Shown here in pieces: positions 54,719 to 62,578 of a DNA stretch of 64,000 nucleotides. The stretch covers positions 2,927,194 to 2,991,193 of the forward strand of contig NZ_NGKU01000001.1 in assembly GCF_002140915.1 (NCBI RefSeq), given 5' to 3'. The notes beneath the pieces were generated by a model that did not search any database, was not told the DNA's origin, and saw only the letters and a program-made list of their open reading frames with translations. A program made the translations under genes and the position numbers. This DNA comes from Candidatus Enterococcus testudinis (lineage in GTDB: Bacteria > Bacillota > Bacilli > Lactobacillales > Enterococcaceae). Position 1 is the first letter of the stretch; the number at the start of each line of letters is the position of its first letter.

Positions 54719-54719
54719 T

Positions 54720-55823
54720 ATGAGTCAAAGTATCTTTTTGCCAAATTATACCATCGGTGCCGATGCCTACAGCGCCATCAATGATATCGTCAAATCCTAT
54801 GGCACCAAAGCCGTGATGATCGGGGGCAAAACCGCCCTCGAAAAAGCCGAAACCAAGATCAAAGCTGCCCTAACGAAAGAAGTGACTGTCACCGATACCC
54901 TTTGGTATGGTGGCAACTCCACCTATGAAAACGTTGAGACACTCTTGCAAGAACCCAGTGTCCAAAATGCGGATGTCTTATTTGCAGTTGGTGGCGGCCG
55001 GGTCTGCGACACCGTCAAAGTCACTGCTGAAAAATTAGGCAAGCCCATTTTTACCTTTCCGACGATTGGCTCCAACTGTTCACCCGTCACTGCTGTTTGT
55101 GTGATGTATCAAGAAAATGGCGAAATGCAAGGCTTATTCTTCCCAACCAAACCACCAACCCATGCCTTCATCGATATCGCAATCATAGCGGAAGCCCCTG
55201 ACAAATATTTGTGGGCAGGGATTGGCGATGCCTTATCCAAAGAAATCGAATCCAGCTTTTCTGCTAGAGGCGACCAGCTAGATTACACGGACGGACTGGG
55301 GATCCAAATCGGCAAAATGTGTACCGAACGCTTATTGACGTATGGTACCCAAGCGTTGACCGATAGCGCCGCCAATATCCCGTCTTATTCGATTGAACAA
55401 GTTGTTTTGGACATCATCGTGACCACTGGCTTGGTCTCCGTCTTGGTGATCAATGACTACAACTCCGCAATGGCCCATTCTTTCTATTATGGCACAACCG
55501 TCTTAGAAAAAATGGAAGACTACCTTCATGGTGCTTCCGTCAGCTATGGCGTCTTAGCCCTCTTGAAATTGGATCAGCAAGAAGCCCTGTTTGAACGAAT
55601 CTATCGTTTTATGAAAGAAAATCGATTGCCAGTTTGTTTGGCGGATATGCAGCTGAATGCTGCCGACGATCTGGATGCGATTTTGGACAAAGCGATGACC
55701 ACCAACGACATCGTCCATGTGCCATATGAGATCACACGGGAGATGTTCAAGGAAGCGATCTTGGCGGTTGAGGCGTATCATGTGGGGCAAACTCAAGTTG
55801 ATTCATTAGTGAAAACAATCTGA
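54720..55823 (+). CDS. GldA/HcxA-like metal-dependent dehydrogenase
   Basis: 367 residues, iron-containing alcohol dehydrogenase superfamily. Nucleotide loop AVGGGRVCDTVK, TFPTIGSNCSPVTA, and metal region GIGDALSKEIE with His residues in AMAHSFYYG and YLHGASVSYG. Closest in feel to glycerol dehydrogenase and E. coli HcxA (YbdH), which reduces 2-oxo acids. One base separates it from the BASS stop, so the pair probably imports or exports and interconverts the same oxo or hydroxy acid. Confidence 0.85.
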   Translation: MSQSIFLPNYTIGADAYSAINDIVKSYGTKAVMIGGKTALEKAETKIKAALTKEVTVTDTLWYGGNSTYENVETLLQEPSVQNADVLFAVGGGRVCDTVKVTAEKLGKPIFTFPTIGSNCSPVTAVCVMYQENGEMQGLFFPTKPPTHAFIDIAIIAEAPDKYLWAGIGDALSKEIESSFSARGDQLDYTDGLGIQIGKMCTERLLTYGTQALTDSAANIPSYSIEQVVLDIIVTTGLVSVLVINDYNSAMAHSFYYGTTVLEKMEDYLHGASVSYGVLALLKLDQQEALFERIYRFMKENRLPVCLADMQLNAADDLDAILDKAMTTNDIVHVPYEITREMFKEAILAVEAYHVGQTQVDSLVKTI

Positions 55824-55866
55824 CTTTCATATAAAAGTTGATTTTAGGATACATCTTTCTTTTTAG

Positions 55867-55974
55867 CAAATCGCGACCAATCCCTATGTATTGATCAACG
55901 CTATCCCGAAAGCCAAAGATTGGCAAACAATCTGTATCCATCTAGGACTAGACCCTTCCTACTTCTTTGCCTAA
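55867..55974 (+). pseudogene. Possible coding remnant after the dehydrogenase gene
   Basis: A 35-codon frame between TAG and TAA reads ATNPYVLINAIPKAKDWQTI then CIHLGLDPSYFFA, which looks like the end of a globular protein; it has no start codon or ribosome site. Family not recognised. It may be the scar of a deleted gene. Confidence 0.3.
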
Positions 55975-55982
55975 ACAATCAA

Positions 55983-56025
55983 AAAGACGTGTCCGCAAGA
56001 GAATTTCTTGTCCAGACACGTCTTT
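55983..56025. terminator. Bidirectional terminator before the GNAT gene
   Basis: AAAGACGTGTC/GACACGTCTTT outer stem with an inner CAAGA/TCTTG. Confidence 0.85.
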
Positions 56026-56042
56026 GTTCTTCAGGATAGCTG

Positions 56043-56519
56043 TCAAATGGACAACATCAATATATTTTGCGGTCCTTTAGGCCCCTGGAGTATTCGCCCG
56101 TTCGCGACAAACCCGACTTTCTCATACAAAGCTTGTGCGGGCAAGTTGTTCTGATTGACTCCTAAAACGATTTCTTTGATGTCAGGAAACTGATTGCGCA
56201 CAAAATCAGGCAACAACATTAATGCCTGCTTGCCATAACCTCTACGCAAGTAGCGTGCATCTGTTGAAAAACTGCGAAGTACGAACGCCGACGGTTCTGA
56301 GGTGTATTGCGTTTTTAACGCTCCCTCATCCAAAGCAAAAAAACACACAAGCTGATTTTTTTCGTATACTAAGATAGAGTGATGCGTCGGGGTGGTTGCA
56401 GAAATAGCGATATTGTCTTGCGGTGTGCCTGTGTATCGCAGTAGTTCTTCTGTTTGCACATAGTGTCTTACATCTTCATGGTAGGTAGAACGATACCCTT
56501 TTAGTTTCAAAAAAGTCAC
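56043..56519 (-). CDS. GNAT-family N-acetyltransferase
   Basis: 158 residues from GTG 56519; a TTG at 56510 has better spacing from AAAGGGTGA and may be the true start. GNAT core: AFVLRSFSTDARYLRRGYGKQALM (acetyl-CoA loop RRGYGK) and NNLPAQALYEKVGFVANGR. Acceptor unknown. Monocistronic. Confidence 0.82.
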   Translation of the reverse strand: MTFLKLKGYRSTYHEDVRHYVQTEELLRYTGTPQDNIAISATTPTHHSILVYEKNQLVCFFALDEGALKTQYTSEPSAFVLRSFSTDARYLRRGYGKQALMLLPDFVRNQFPDIKEIVLGVNQNNLPAQALYEKVGFVANGRILQGPKGPQNILMLSI

Positions 56520-56694
56520 CCTTTCTTATAAAATGATGGTATAGGCTCTCATCATTTTATTATTTTACCAAAATCTACAGGAAACTGTTGCAAAATGCTT
56601 AGTCTTGTTAAATTTTTCACACCGGCATGAAAAATTTGACTACACATGTCTGCTCCCCCCTTGGTACACTATGATATAAAGGAGGTTTTATATT

Positions 56695-58125
56695 TTGAAA
56701 CATACAAGAAAATGGCTCGCCATTGCGTTGGTATGCAGCCAATTATTAACGAGTTTACCCGTTTCAGCCGCTGTAGTCGCTAGCGACAACGCAGCTGAGG
56801 AAAGCGGTACGATAGAAACACCTGCAACCGAAGCGGTCCCTGAAGTAACGGAAGCTGGACCGGTGGAGACGACACCCGAAGAGAGCGTCCCTACGCCAGA
56901 AACACCAGTAGTACCTGAAACACCTGAGGAGCCGGAAACGCCTCAAACACCTGAAACACCAGAAACACCAGAAACGCCGGAAGAGCCTGAAACACCGACA
57001 ACACCTGAGACACCTGCAAAACCAACACCTGAGGAGCCTACAGTACCTGAAACAAAACCCGAAACACCGGTGAAGCCTGAAACACCTGTTGAAGAAACAC
57101 CAGACACCAGTACGCCAAGTGTCCCTGAGAAGACACCAGCACAACCTGAAACCACCACACCTAGCGGCAACACCCCTTCAGGATCAGCAACAAACAACAA
57201 TGGCACCACTACAGTCACCGACGCCTCATCGATCCAAGTGACGCCAACCAAAGAAACTTGGGCTTTTATCCAAGAAATTGGTGAAGATGCCCGCGAAATT
57301 GGTCTGGAAGAAGACTTATATGCGTCAGTGATGATCGCACAAGCCATTTTGGAATCTGCTAATGGACAAAGTCAATTGAGTCAAGCGCCTTATTTCAATT
57401 TGTTCGGCATCAAAGGGACATTTGAAGGCCAGGGTGTCAATTTCCGCACCCAAGAGGAAGATGCATCAGGCAATTATTTTACCATCACTGCAACCTTCAG
57501 ACACTACAATGAATATGCCGAATCTTTGCAAGATTATGCTGATTTATTGAAGAATGGTTTGGATCATAACGAAGAATTTTATAAAGGCGCATGGAAATCA
57601 GAGACCGAAGATTATAAAGAAGCAACGGCTTATTTAACTGGTCGGTATGCAACAGACAGTCAATATGACCAAAAGTTAAATGCCTTGATCGAAGCCTATG
57701 CATTGACCAGCTATGACCAAGAATTGCCAGAAGGCAGCGAAGCCTTGATCTATCCGGTCAAAGATCCGCAAATCTCCTCTTCATTTGGTCCACGAGGCGG
57801 TGGTTTCCACCGGGGTGTCGATTTTGCTGCGCCAATGGGCACACCTATTTACGCTAGTCAATCAGGCACTGTGATTCGTGCGGAAAGCCACTATTCATGG
57901 GGAAAATATGTCACGATCCTTCACGACAATGGCCTAACCACTTTGTATGCGCATAACAATCAAAACCTTGTAAAAGTCGGCCAAAAAGTCGCACAAGGAG
58001 AAGTGATTGCGTCAATGGGCAGCACAGGCAATAGTACTGGCCCACACTTGCACTTTGAAGTAAGTTTGTCCCCAACGTTGGCGCAAGATCAATTGATCGA
58101 CCCAATGACTGTGTTGAACAAATAG
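56695..58125 (+). CDS. Secreted two-domain cell-wall hydrolase (glucosaminidase plus M23 endopeptidase)
   Basis: 476 residues starting at TTG behind AAAGGAGG. Signal peptide (1-26, LPVSAAV), a Pro/Glu/Thr linker (about 40-155) built of PETP and PEEP repeats, a Ser/Asn-rich hinge, a FlgJ/LytG-type glucosaminidase domain (about 185-340; catalytic Glu220 in IAQAILESANG, FNLFGIKG) and a C-terminal M23 peptidase (about 352-476; His372 and Asp376 in FHRGVDFA, His451-Leu-His453 in GPHLHFEV). It should cut both glycan and peptide bonds of peptidoglycan, for example in cell separation. No LPXTG or LysM is present. Confidence 0.92.
   Translation: MKHTRKWLAIALVCSQLLTSLPVSAAVVASDNAAEESGTIETPATEAVPEVTEAGPVETTPEESVPTPETPVVPETPEEPETPQTPETPETPETPEEPETPTTPETPAKPTPEEPTVPETKPETPVKPETPVEETPDTSTPSVPEKTPAQPETTTPSGNTPSGSATNNNGTTTVTDASSIQVTPTKETWAFIQEIGEDAREIGLEEDLYASVMIAQAILESANGQSQLSQAPYFNLFGIKGTFEGQGVNFRTQEEDASGNYFTITATFRHYNEYAESLQDYADLLKNGLDHNEEFYKGAWKSETEDYKEATAYLTGRYATDSQYDQKLNALIEAYALTSYDQELPEGSEALIYPVKDPQISSSFGPRGGGFHRGVDFAAPMGTPIYASQSGTVIRAESHYSWGKYVTILHDNGLTTLYAHNNQNLVKVGQKVAQGEVIASMGSTGNSTGPHLHFEVSLSPTLAQDQLIDPMTVLNK
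56875..57110 (+). repeat. In-gene degenerate repeat encoding Pro-Glu-Thr-Pro units
   Basis: Repeated 9-15 bp units of the type CCTGAAACACCT and GAAACACCAGAA. The repeat is prone to length change and the linker is expected to vary among strains. Confidence 0.8.
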
Positions 58126-58140
58126 ACCACAGGCAACTAA

Positions 58141-58190
58141 AAAATGCTAGCCAGCGCTGGACAACCAGCCTGGTCTAGCATTTTTTTCAT
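58141..58190 (+). terminator. Terminator of the autolysin gene
   Basis: AAAATGCTAG and CTAGCATTTT arms with an inner CCAG/CTGG stem and a T7 tail. Confidence 0.85.
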
Positions 58191-58217
58191 TTCTGCCTGC
58201 TGATGCCACAGTTGCCT

Positions 58218-58487
58218 TTATACCTTGAGCAGCGTCGCGATGGCTGCCAATCCTGTCGCAAGCACTGGGATCAGCATATACGATGAAGAAGCAATCAGCC
58301 TCTCATCCGCCAAATAACCAAGCAAAAAGGCAACGAACATAGCAGTTACGCCATTCAAAATGGACATTGCTCAAAACAGTATCTTGATCCCCCGTGTCCG
58401 TGGCTGTCGAGATTGCATAAGAAACAGCAGCATCAGCAGTTGCAAGACCACAGGTAAGATCGCCAAGCTTACAATGATCGTATTCAT
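58218..58487 (-). pseudogene. Small membrane protein interrupted by an in-frame TGA
   Basis: ATG 58487 behind AAAGGG, then 38 codons (MNTIIVSLAILPVVLQLLML, a helix, then a basic loop SRQPRTRGIKILF), TGA at 58371-58373, and 50 further codons in the same frame (AMSILNGVTAMFVAFLLGYL, ADERLIASSSYMLIPVLATG) to TAA at 58218. The intact product would be an 89-residue protein with three membrane helices; the stop may replace a Trp. Family not recognised. It shares strand with the ROK gene upstream, 58 bases away. Confidence 0.6.
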
Positions 58488-58545
58488 TATCGATTCCCTT
58501 TCTTTACTGTATGATTATCTAACTGTGCGGGCAAGGATGATCCGT

Positions 58546-59547
58546 CTATAGTGCATAATCACTGTCTTTCAGCACCAACCAAAGCAAACCCGTATACAAG
58601 CATGCTGTAAATTGGTCCACGAATAAAAATTGAGGCTGGTTGACTTGCATGGCCAATAGCGTGGATTGCGCAATCTTGTTTCGAATGGCGGTCTCAGTGA
58701 CAGAATCAGCCGAGATCACAAAGGTATTTGGTGCAATGACTGCATTATAAATCGTAAAAATCTCAACTAAATTCCCAATCAACTTCTCGTTTGTCAAAGG
58801 AAAGATCTCTTCCATCAAATGAGGCAAAAATTTTGCCTCGCCGGCTAAGTTCATATTGCCTTCGATCAATGTCCCTTTGGCATAGATCGTGATACCAGGC
58901 ATACTATTTTCGGGATAGAAAATACCGACGATCGTTTCTTCTTTGCTGCGTTTTTCTCGAACTGTATAGCCAATCGTGACCAAATGGGCATCATTTTGGA
59001 TAACTACTGGTACAGAAGCAAATGCAGACAACGCGTCTTGTAAATGCCATTGATTCAATAAATTTTCCCAACTGGACAGAATCACCCCTTGGTAGATTTT
59101 ACCAGGGATCGACACGCCGATTTTGGCGATCTCAAAACCAGCAGATAGAAATGGCTGGACACATGCCAAAAAGAAGGGCATTGTCACTTCTGAAAATTCA
59201 GTTGTTTGGGTATATTTGATGTCCCCGGTCAAGTTCACGATTTGACCATGAATCATCAATTGACGGTAGTTCGGGGTCAGCTTCTCTTGAATACTTAGCA
59301 ATAAGAAGTACTGCTGCTCCTCATTGAAATGATAGGCGATGGCTGGACGACCGACTGTCTGGGGCATCAAATCCCCTTCGATCAAGACCTTCGCTTCTAC
59401 CAGCTGGGCCACTAGCGCATTCACAGTCACCACACTTAGCCCCGTTTCAGCAGCGATTTCTGCCTTGTAGGCGGTCCCCTTTTCACGCATCATTTGTTTG
59501 ATGGCACGCATATTTTTTTCACGAATCAAATTTTTGTTTTGCGACAT
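58546..59547 (-). CDS. ROK-family transcriptional regulator
   Basis: 333 residues from ATG 59547 (AAGGAC 9 bases upstream). N-terminal winged helix (MREKGTAYKAEIAAETGLSV, VTVNALVAQLVEAKVLIEG) and a degenerate sugar-kinase fold (IGVSIPGKIYQG, NDAHLVTIGY). The zinc-binding Cys cluster of typical ROK proteins is absent, so ligand sensing may differ. Divergent from the acetyltransferase pseudogene and Cof phosphatase, with TTAATTAA-type operators between. Confidence 0.85.
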   Translation of the reverse strand: MSQNKNLIREKNMRAIKQMMREKGTAYKAEIAAETGLSVVTVNALVAQLVEAKVLIEGDLMPQTVGRPAIAYHFNEEQQYFLLLSIQEKLTPNYRQLMIHGQIVNLTGDIKYTQTTEFSEVTMPFFLACVQPFLSAGFEIAKIGVSIPGKIYQGVILSSWENLLNQWHLQDALSAFASVPVVIQNDAHLVTIGYTVREKRSKEETIVGIFYPENSMPGITIYAKGTLIEGNMNLAGEAKFLPHLMEEIFPLTNEKLIGNLVEIFTIYNAVIAPNTFVISADSVTETAIRNKIAQSTLLAMQVNQPQFLFVDQFTACLYTGLLWLVLKDSDYAL

Positions 59548-59560
59548 AAAAAACACGTCC

Positions 59561-59581
59561 TTAATTAAATCTATTAATTAA
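59561..59581. promoter_or_regulatory. Candidate ROK operator near its own start
   Basis: TTAATTAA, 5 bases, TTAATTAA, upstream of the ROK start codon. Confidence 0.5.
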
Positions 59582-59656
59582 CTCTCATTGATCATACCCT
59601 ATCTGTCGGAAAAAGTAAATCTGCACAGCTAGCTCATGCTTTTTATCACATTTTTT

Positions 59657-59706
59657 CTTGACATCTTTCCACTTAGTTAATATACTTAATTAAAAACTTT
59701 AACTAA
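59657..59706 (+). promoter_or_regulatory. Promoter and ROK operators before the acetyltransferase locus
   Basis: TTGACA (59657-59662), 17 bp, TATACT (59680-59685). TTAGTTAA (59672-59679) overlaps the spacer end, TTAATTAA is at 59685-59692 and TTAACTAA at 59698-59705; the first and last form an inverted pair. Confidence 0.65.
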
Positions 59707-59723
59707 AATCAGAAAGGCAAGCT

Positions 59724-60355
59724 ATGGATATGAAAAAACGAATCGCCTCTGGTCAGTTATTTCTTGATCACTGCCAAGGGCTAGATATTGAACGACAGCG
59801 CGCGCGGGTGCAGCGTCATAGATTGAATGCTTTATCGCCAGACCAGCTCACCGAAAAAGAGGCGCTGAAAAAAGATATTTTTGGCGCTTCTTGTAACGCT
59901 TGGATTGAAACCCCTTTCCTATTCACCTATGGAAGCAATATTCACTTTGGAACAGATTGCTATGTCAATTATCAGTGCAATTTCATTGATGATGGGCAGA
60001 TTTTGATTGGCGACCGGGTCATGTTCGGAGCCAATGTCACGATCGCCACTGTTGGGCATCCTGTTCACCCCGACTACCGCACCTTTATGTATGCGGAAAC
60101 GGTCACGATCAAAGACAATTGCTGGATTGGTGCCGGCGTTGTGATCAAAATCCAGGGGTAACGATCGGTGAAAACTGTGTGATCGGCTCTGGCAGTGTCG
60201 TGACCAAAGACATCCCAGACAATACCGTTGCGGTAGGCAACCCGTGCCGTGTATTGCGATCCATCAACGAACATGACTACCACTATTATCGAAACAATCG
60301 GCCAATCAATGCGAGTGAACTACAAACAGTCCAACAAGTAAACCAACAACCATAA
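59724..60355 (+). pseudogene. Maltose/galactoside O-acetyltransferase, frameshifted
   Basis: Hexapeptide-repeat acetyltransferase. The first frame runs to 60161 ([35 protein letters not shown], catalytic His in [15 protein letters not shown]) and then reads a false KIQG stop. Another frame continues [20 protein letters not shown] and [19 protein letters not shown] to 60355. Two extra A residues (or one lost base) in the A run at 60147-60150 explain it; repair gives the usual VVINPGVTIG. The break removes the C-terminal coils, so activity is doubtful. It would be cotranscribed with the Cof gene. Confidence 0.85.
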
Positions 60356-60400
60356 GATGACGTTTCGCCAAAGGGCACGCCAACAAAAGGAGAACGTACC

Positions 60401-61204
60401 ATGATAAAACTAATTATTACTGACTTAGACGGCACTTTTTTGACAAGCAAGAGTGATTTTGATCAGCAAGAATACCAACGGATCCAAGCATTGATGCACG
60501 ACAAAGACATTATTTTTGCGGCTTGCACGGGCAAGCAATGTGAACGCGTCGAAGAATTATTTGGGCTTGAAGCGTCAAAAGACATTTGGATTTTAGGAGA
60601 TAGTGCTACACGCATCAAACATCAAGGCCAATATGTCTATGAATCATTGTTGCCAAACACAGTTGGTCGAGAAATCATCCAGACTTTAGATTCGATCGCC
60701 TCAGATCATGTGATTATTGCCTGCACACCGACAGCGGCCTTTATCAAAGAAACAATTCCTGAAGAAGAAGCCCAAAAAGTGCGCGGTTCTTACGCTGTTG
60801 TTCAAAAAATGGCCGATCTTGCCGACATCCAAGAAGATTTTGTCAAGATCACTGTCTTCGATCCGAAACTACGCTGCTTTGAAAGTGTCAAATCAATGCA
60901 GTCATTCAGTGATCGCGCTTACATCGTAGCCTCGGAAGCTGCTTGGATCGATATTTCAAACCATAATGTGCATAAAGGAACAACTGTCAATGAATTGCAA
61001 AAAAGACTGCACGTCACCAAAGCCGAAACGATTGCCTTTGGCGATGGCTTCAATGATCTGGAATTATTTGCACAAGCAGGCATCAGCTTTGCGATGGCCA
61101 ACGCTTTTGACGAAGTCAAAGCGCGCGCTGATTTTGTCACAAAATCAAATGACGAAAATGGCGTCCTACGCACCATCGAAAAGTTACTCACCACATTTGC
61201 TTAA
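60401..61204 (+). CDS. Cof-type HAD-IIB phosphatase
   Basis: 267 residues. HAD motif I DLDGTFLT (residues 8-15, nucleophile Asp8), motif II region GDSA, Lys in the central cap, and motif IV FGDGFNDLELF. Type IIB cap. Members dephosphorylate sugar phosphates or cofactors such as FMN and PLP. AAAAGGAG precedes the ATG. Co-oriented 45 bases behind the broken acetyltransferase and probably part of the ROK regulon. Confidence 0.92.
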   Translation: MIKLIITDLDGTFLTSKSDFDQQEYQRIQALMHDKDIIFAACTGKQCERVEELFGLEASKDIWILGDSATRIKHQGQYVYESLLPNTVGREIIQTLDSIASDHVIIACTPTAAFIKETIPEEEAQKVRGSYAVVQKMADLADIQEDFVKITVFDPKLRCFESVKSMQSFSDRAYIVASEAAWIDISNHNVHKGTTVNELQKRLHVTKAETIAFGDGFNDLELFAQAGISFAMANAFDEVKARADFVTKSNDENGVLRTIEKLLTTFA

Positions 61205-61212
61205 GCTTCCCC

Positions 61213-61245
61213 AAGCTTGCCTCTAGACGATGGCAAGCTTTTTTT
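61213..61245 (+). terminator. Terminator of the Cof phosphatase gene
   Basis: AAGCTTGC/GCAAGCTT stem followed by T residues. Confidence 0.85.
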
Positions 61246-61264
61246 GTTGATTGCTCCTTTGCAG

Positions 61265-61295
61265 TTGACTTCAAGTTGAGTTGAAGCTGTAACCT
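61265..61295 (+). promoter_or_regulatory. MerR-type promoter of the second acetyltransferase
   Basis: TTGACT, 19-bp spacer, TAACCT. The spacer begins TCAAGTTGAGTTGAAG and centres the dyad CTTCAA, 6 bases, TTGAAG, similar to the promoters flanking the MerR gene at 62449-62546. Confidence 0.6.
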
Positions 61296-61341
61296 AGAAT
61301 AAAGCACACAGCTATGACAGACACATAAAGGAGATGGACAC

Positions 61342-61926
61342 ATGGATAACAAGACATTCACAGATTATTTAAATAGCGGACAAGTCGTAAAGGCAGGTTC
61401 GGACTATCACCAGATGATGGCTAAGCTAAGTGACGAAGCCCGCAAACATACGACGGAGATCAATAACAAGTATCATACACAGGCAGAATTGCGGCAACGC
61501 TTCGCTCTATTGATTGGCAAAGAAGTCGATACTGATTTTGGTTTATTTCCACCCTTTTATACAGACTGCGGCAAAAATATTACCCTTGGTAAAGGTGTCT
61601 TTATCAACGCTGGGTGCCACTTCCAAGACCAAGGTGGAATCACTATCGGCGATGACACGCTGATTGGACATAACGTGGTGCTGGCCACATTGAATCACGG
61701 GCTTTCAGCAAAAACCAGAAAGGATCTCTACCCAGCGCCTATCACCATTGGCAAGAATGTATGGATTGGCGCGCAAGCAACCATATTGCCTGGTGTCACG
61801 ATTGGTGACCATGCGATTATTGCAGCCGGCGCAGTCGTCCAAAAAGACGTGGCGCCCAAGACGATCGTAGGCGGCGTACCAGCAAAACTGATCAAAACGA
61901 TCGAGGATGAACCCGCCACTCATTGA
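61342..61926 (+). CDS. Sugar O-acetyltransferase (LacA/Maa family)
   Basis: 194 residues, left-handed beta-helix. N-terminal helical cap ([20 protein letters not shown]), [21 protein letters not shown], catalytic His in LATLNHG, and hexapeptide coils [20 protein letters not shown] with the C-terminal GGVPAKLIK. It transfers acetyl from acetyl-CoA to a sugar hydroxyl. AAAGGAG site. Its promoter has the 19-bp spacer of MerR targets; the merR gene is convergent downstream. Intact, unlike the paralogue at 59724. Confidence 0.92.
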   Translation: MDNKTFTDYLNSGQVVKAGSDYHQMMAKLSDEARKHTTEINNKYHTQAELRQRFALLIGKEVDTDFGLFPPFYTDCGKNITLGKGVFINAGCHFQDQGGITIGDDTLIGHNVVLATLNHGLSAKTRKDLYPAPITIGKNVWIGAQATILPGVTIGDHAIIAAGAVVQKDVAPKTIVGGVPAKLIKTIEDEPATH

Positions 61927-61932
61927 TCCAAA

Positions 61933-61972
61933 AAAACAGGTGGCCAGCAAAAAATGCTGCGCCACCTGTTTT
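61933..61972. terminator. Bidirectional terminator between acetyltransferase and merR
   Basis: AAAACAGGTGGC and GCCACCTGTTTT arms with an inner AGCA/TGCT stem. Confidence 0.9.
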
Positions 61973-61996
61973 TGGTTGCTTGTTTTATCCTATGGC

Positions 61997-62416
61997 TTAT
62001 GCCTCTTGCTTGAATCGGAAAGTCCCTTTCACATGGGTTTCTGTTTCATCTTCGACTGCTTGTGTATAATAGGAAATTTTGTAGTCGATATAATCCAATG
62101 TCGCGGTCAATTCGCTGATTTGCGCTTCTAGGCATGCTCTGCGTTCTTTGAACATGGCGAGGCGCTGATTGAGTGAGTCATCTCCAATTTGACACCAGGA
62201 CATGAATGTTTTGATTTCTTTGATCGACATCCCTGATTTTTTCAAACATTCGATCGTGAATAAGGTAGACACCGCTTCTTCATCAAATATGCGGTTGCCT
62301 TGCTCGTTTTTCTTGATTGCTGGAATCAACCCTTCTGCGTCATAGTACCGCAATGTAGACGGATTGAGATTGAATTTTTTGGCGACTGCGCCAATCGTAT
62401 CTGCCATATAAGCCAC
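61997..62416 (-). CDS. MerR-family regulator
   Basis: 139 residues; IGAVAKKFNLNPSTLRYYDAEG helix-turn-helix, NEQGNRIFDEEAV wing, KKSGMSIKEIKTFMSW and a coiled-coil dimer helix. No metal-binding Cys cluster. Same size and layout as the MerR at 44275. Divergent from the zinc alcohol dehydrogenase; both promoters carry TAAAGTATACTTTA-like dyads within 19-bp spacers. Confidence 0.93.
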   Translation of the reverse strand: MAYMADTIGAVAKKFNLNPSTLRYYDAEGLIPAIKKNEQGNRIFDEEAVSTLFTIECLKKSGMSIKEIKTFMSWCQIGDDSLNQRLAMFKERRACLEAQISELTATLDYIDYKISYYTQAVEDETETHVKGTFRFKQEA

Positions 62417-62448
62417 CCTCTTTGTGATTTTTGCATTGCTTCAACCTT

Positions 62449-62479
62449 AGTTTAACCCCTAAAGTATACTTTAAGTCAA
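62449..62479 (-). promoter_or_regulatory. MerR autoregulated promoter
   Basis: On the minus strand TTGACT (62474-62479), spacer TAAAGTATACTTTAGGGGT (19 bp), TAAACT (62449-62454). The dyad TAAAGTATACTTTA fills the spacer. Confidence 0.8.
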
Positions 62480-62515
62480 CCAGAAACATTTTTGCACCTT
62501 TTTGACGTCTTTCCC

Positions 62516-62546
62516 TTGCCTTAAAGTACACTTCAAGATTTACACT
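62516..62546 (+). promoter_or_regulatory. MerR-controlled promoter of the alcohol dehydrogenase
   Basis: TTGCCT (62516-62521), spacer TAAAGTACACTTCAAGATT (19 bp), TACACT (62541-62546). Confidence 0.8.
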
Positions 62547-62578
62547 AGCTGTATGTTGAAGAAGAAAGAAGGATGTAT

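Noticed and set aside
56764-57347. Cys/Arg-rich and Gly/Val-rich minus-strand open frames
   Set aside because: They are antisense shadows of the PETP repeat in the autolysin gene.
52015-58373. Reassignment of TGA to Trp, suggested by two in-frame TGA codons
   Set aside because: Normal genes here end in TGA (for example kup and bglA) and use TGG for Trp; the neighbouring hemH lesion is TAG, so nonsense mutation is simpler.
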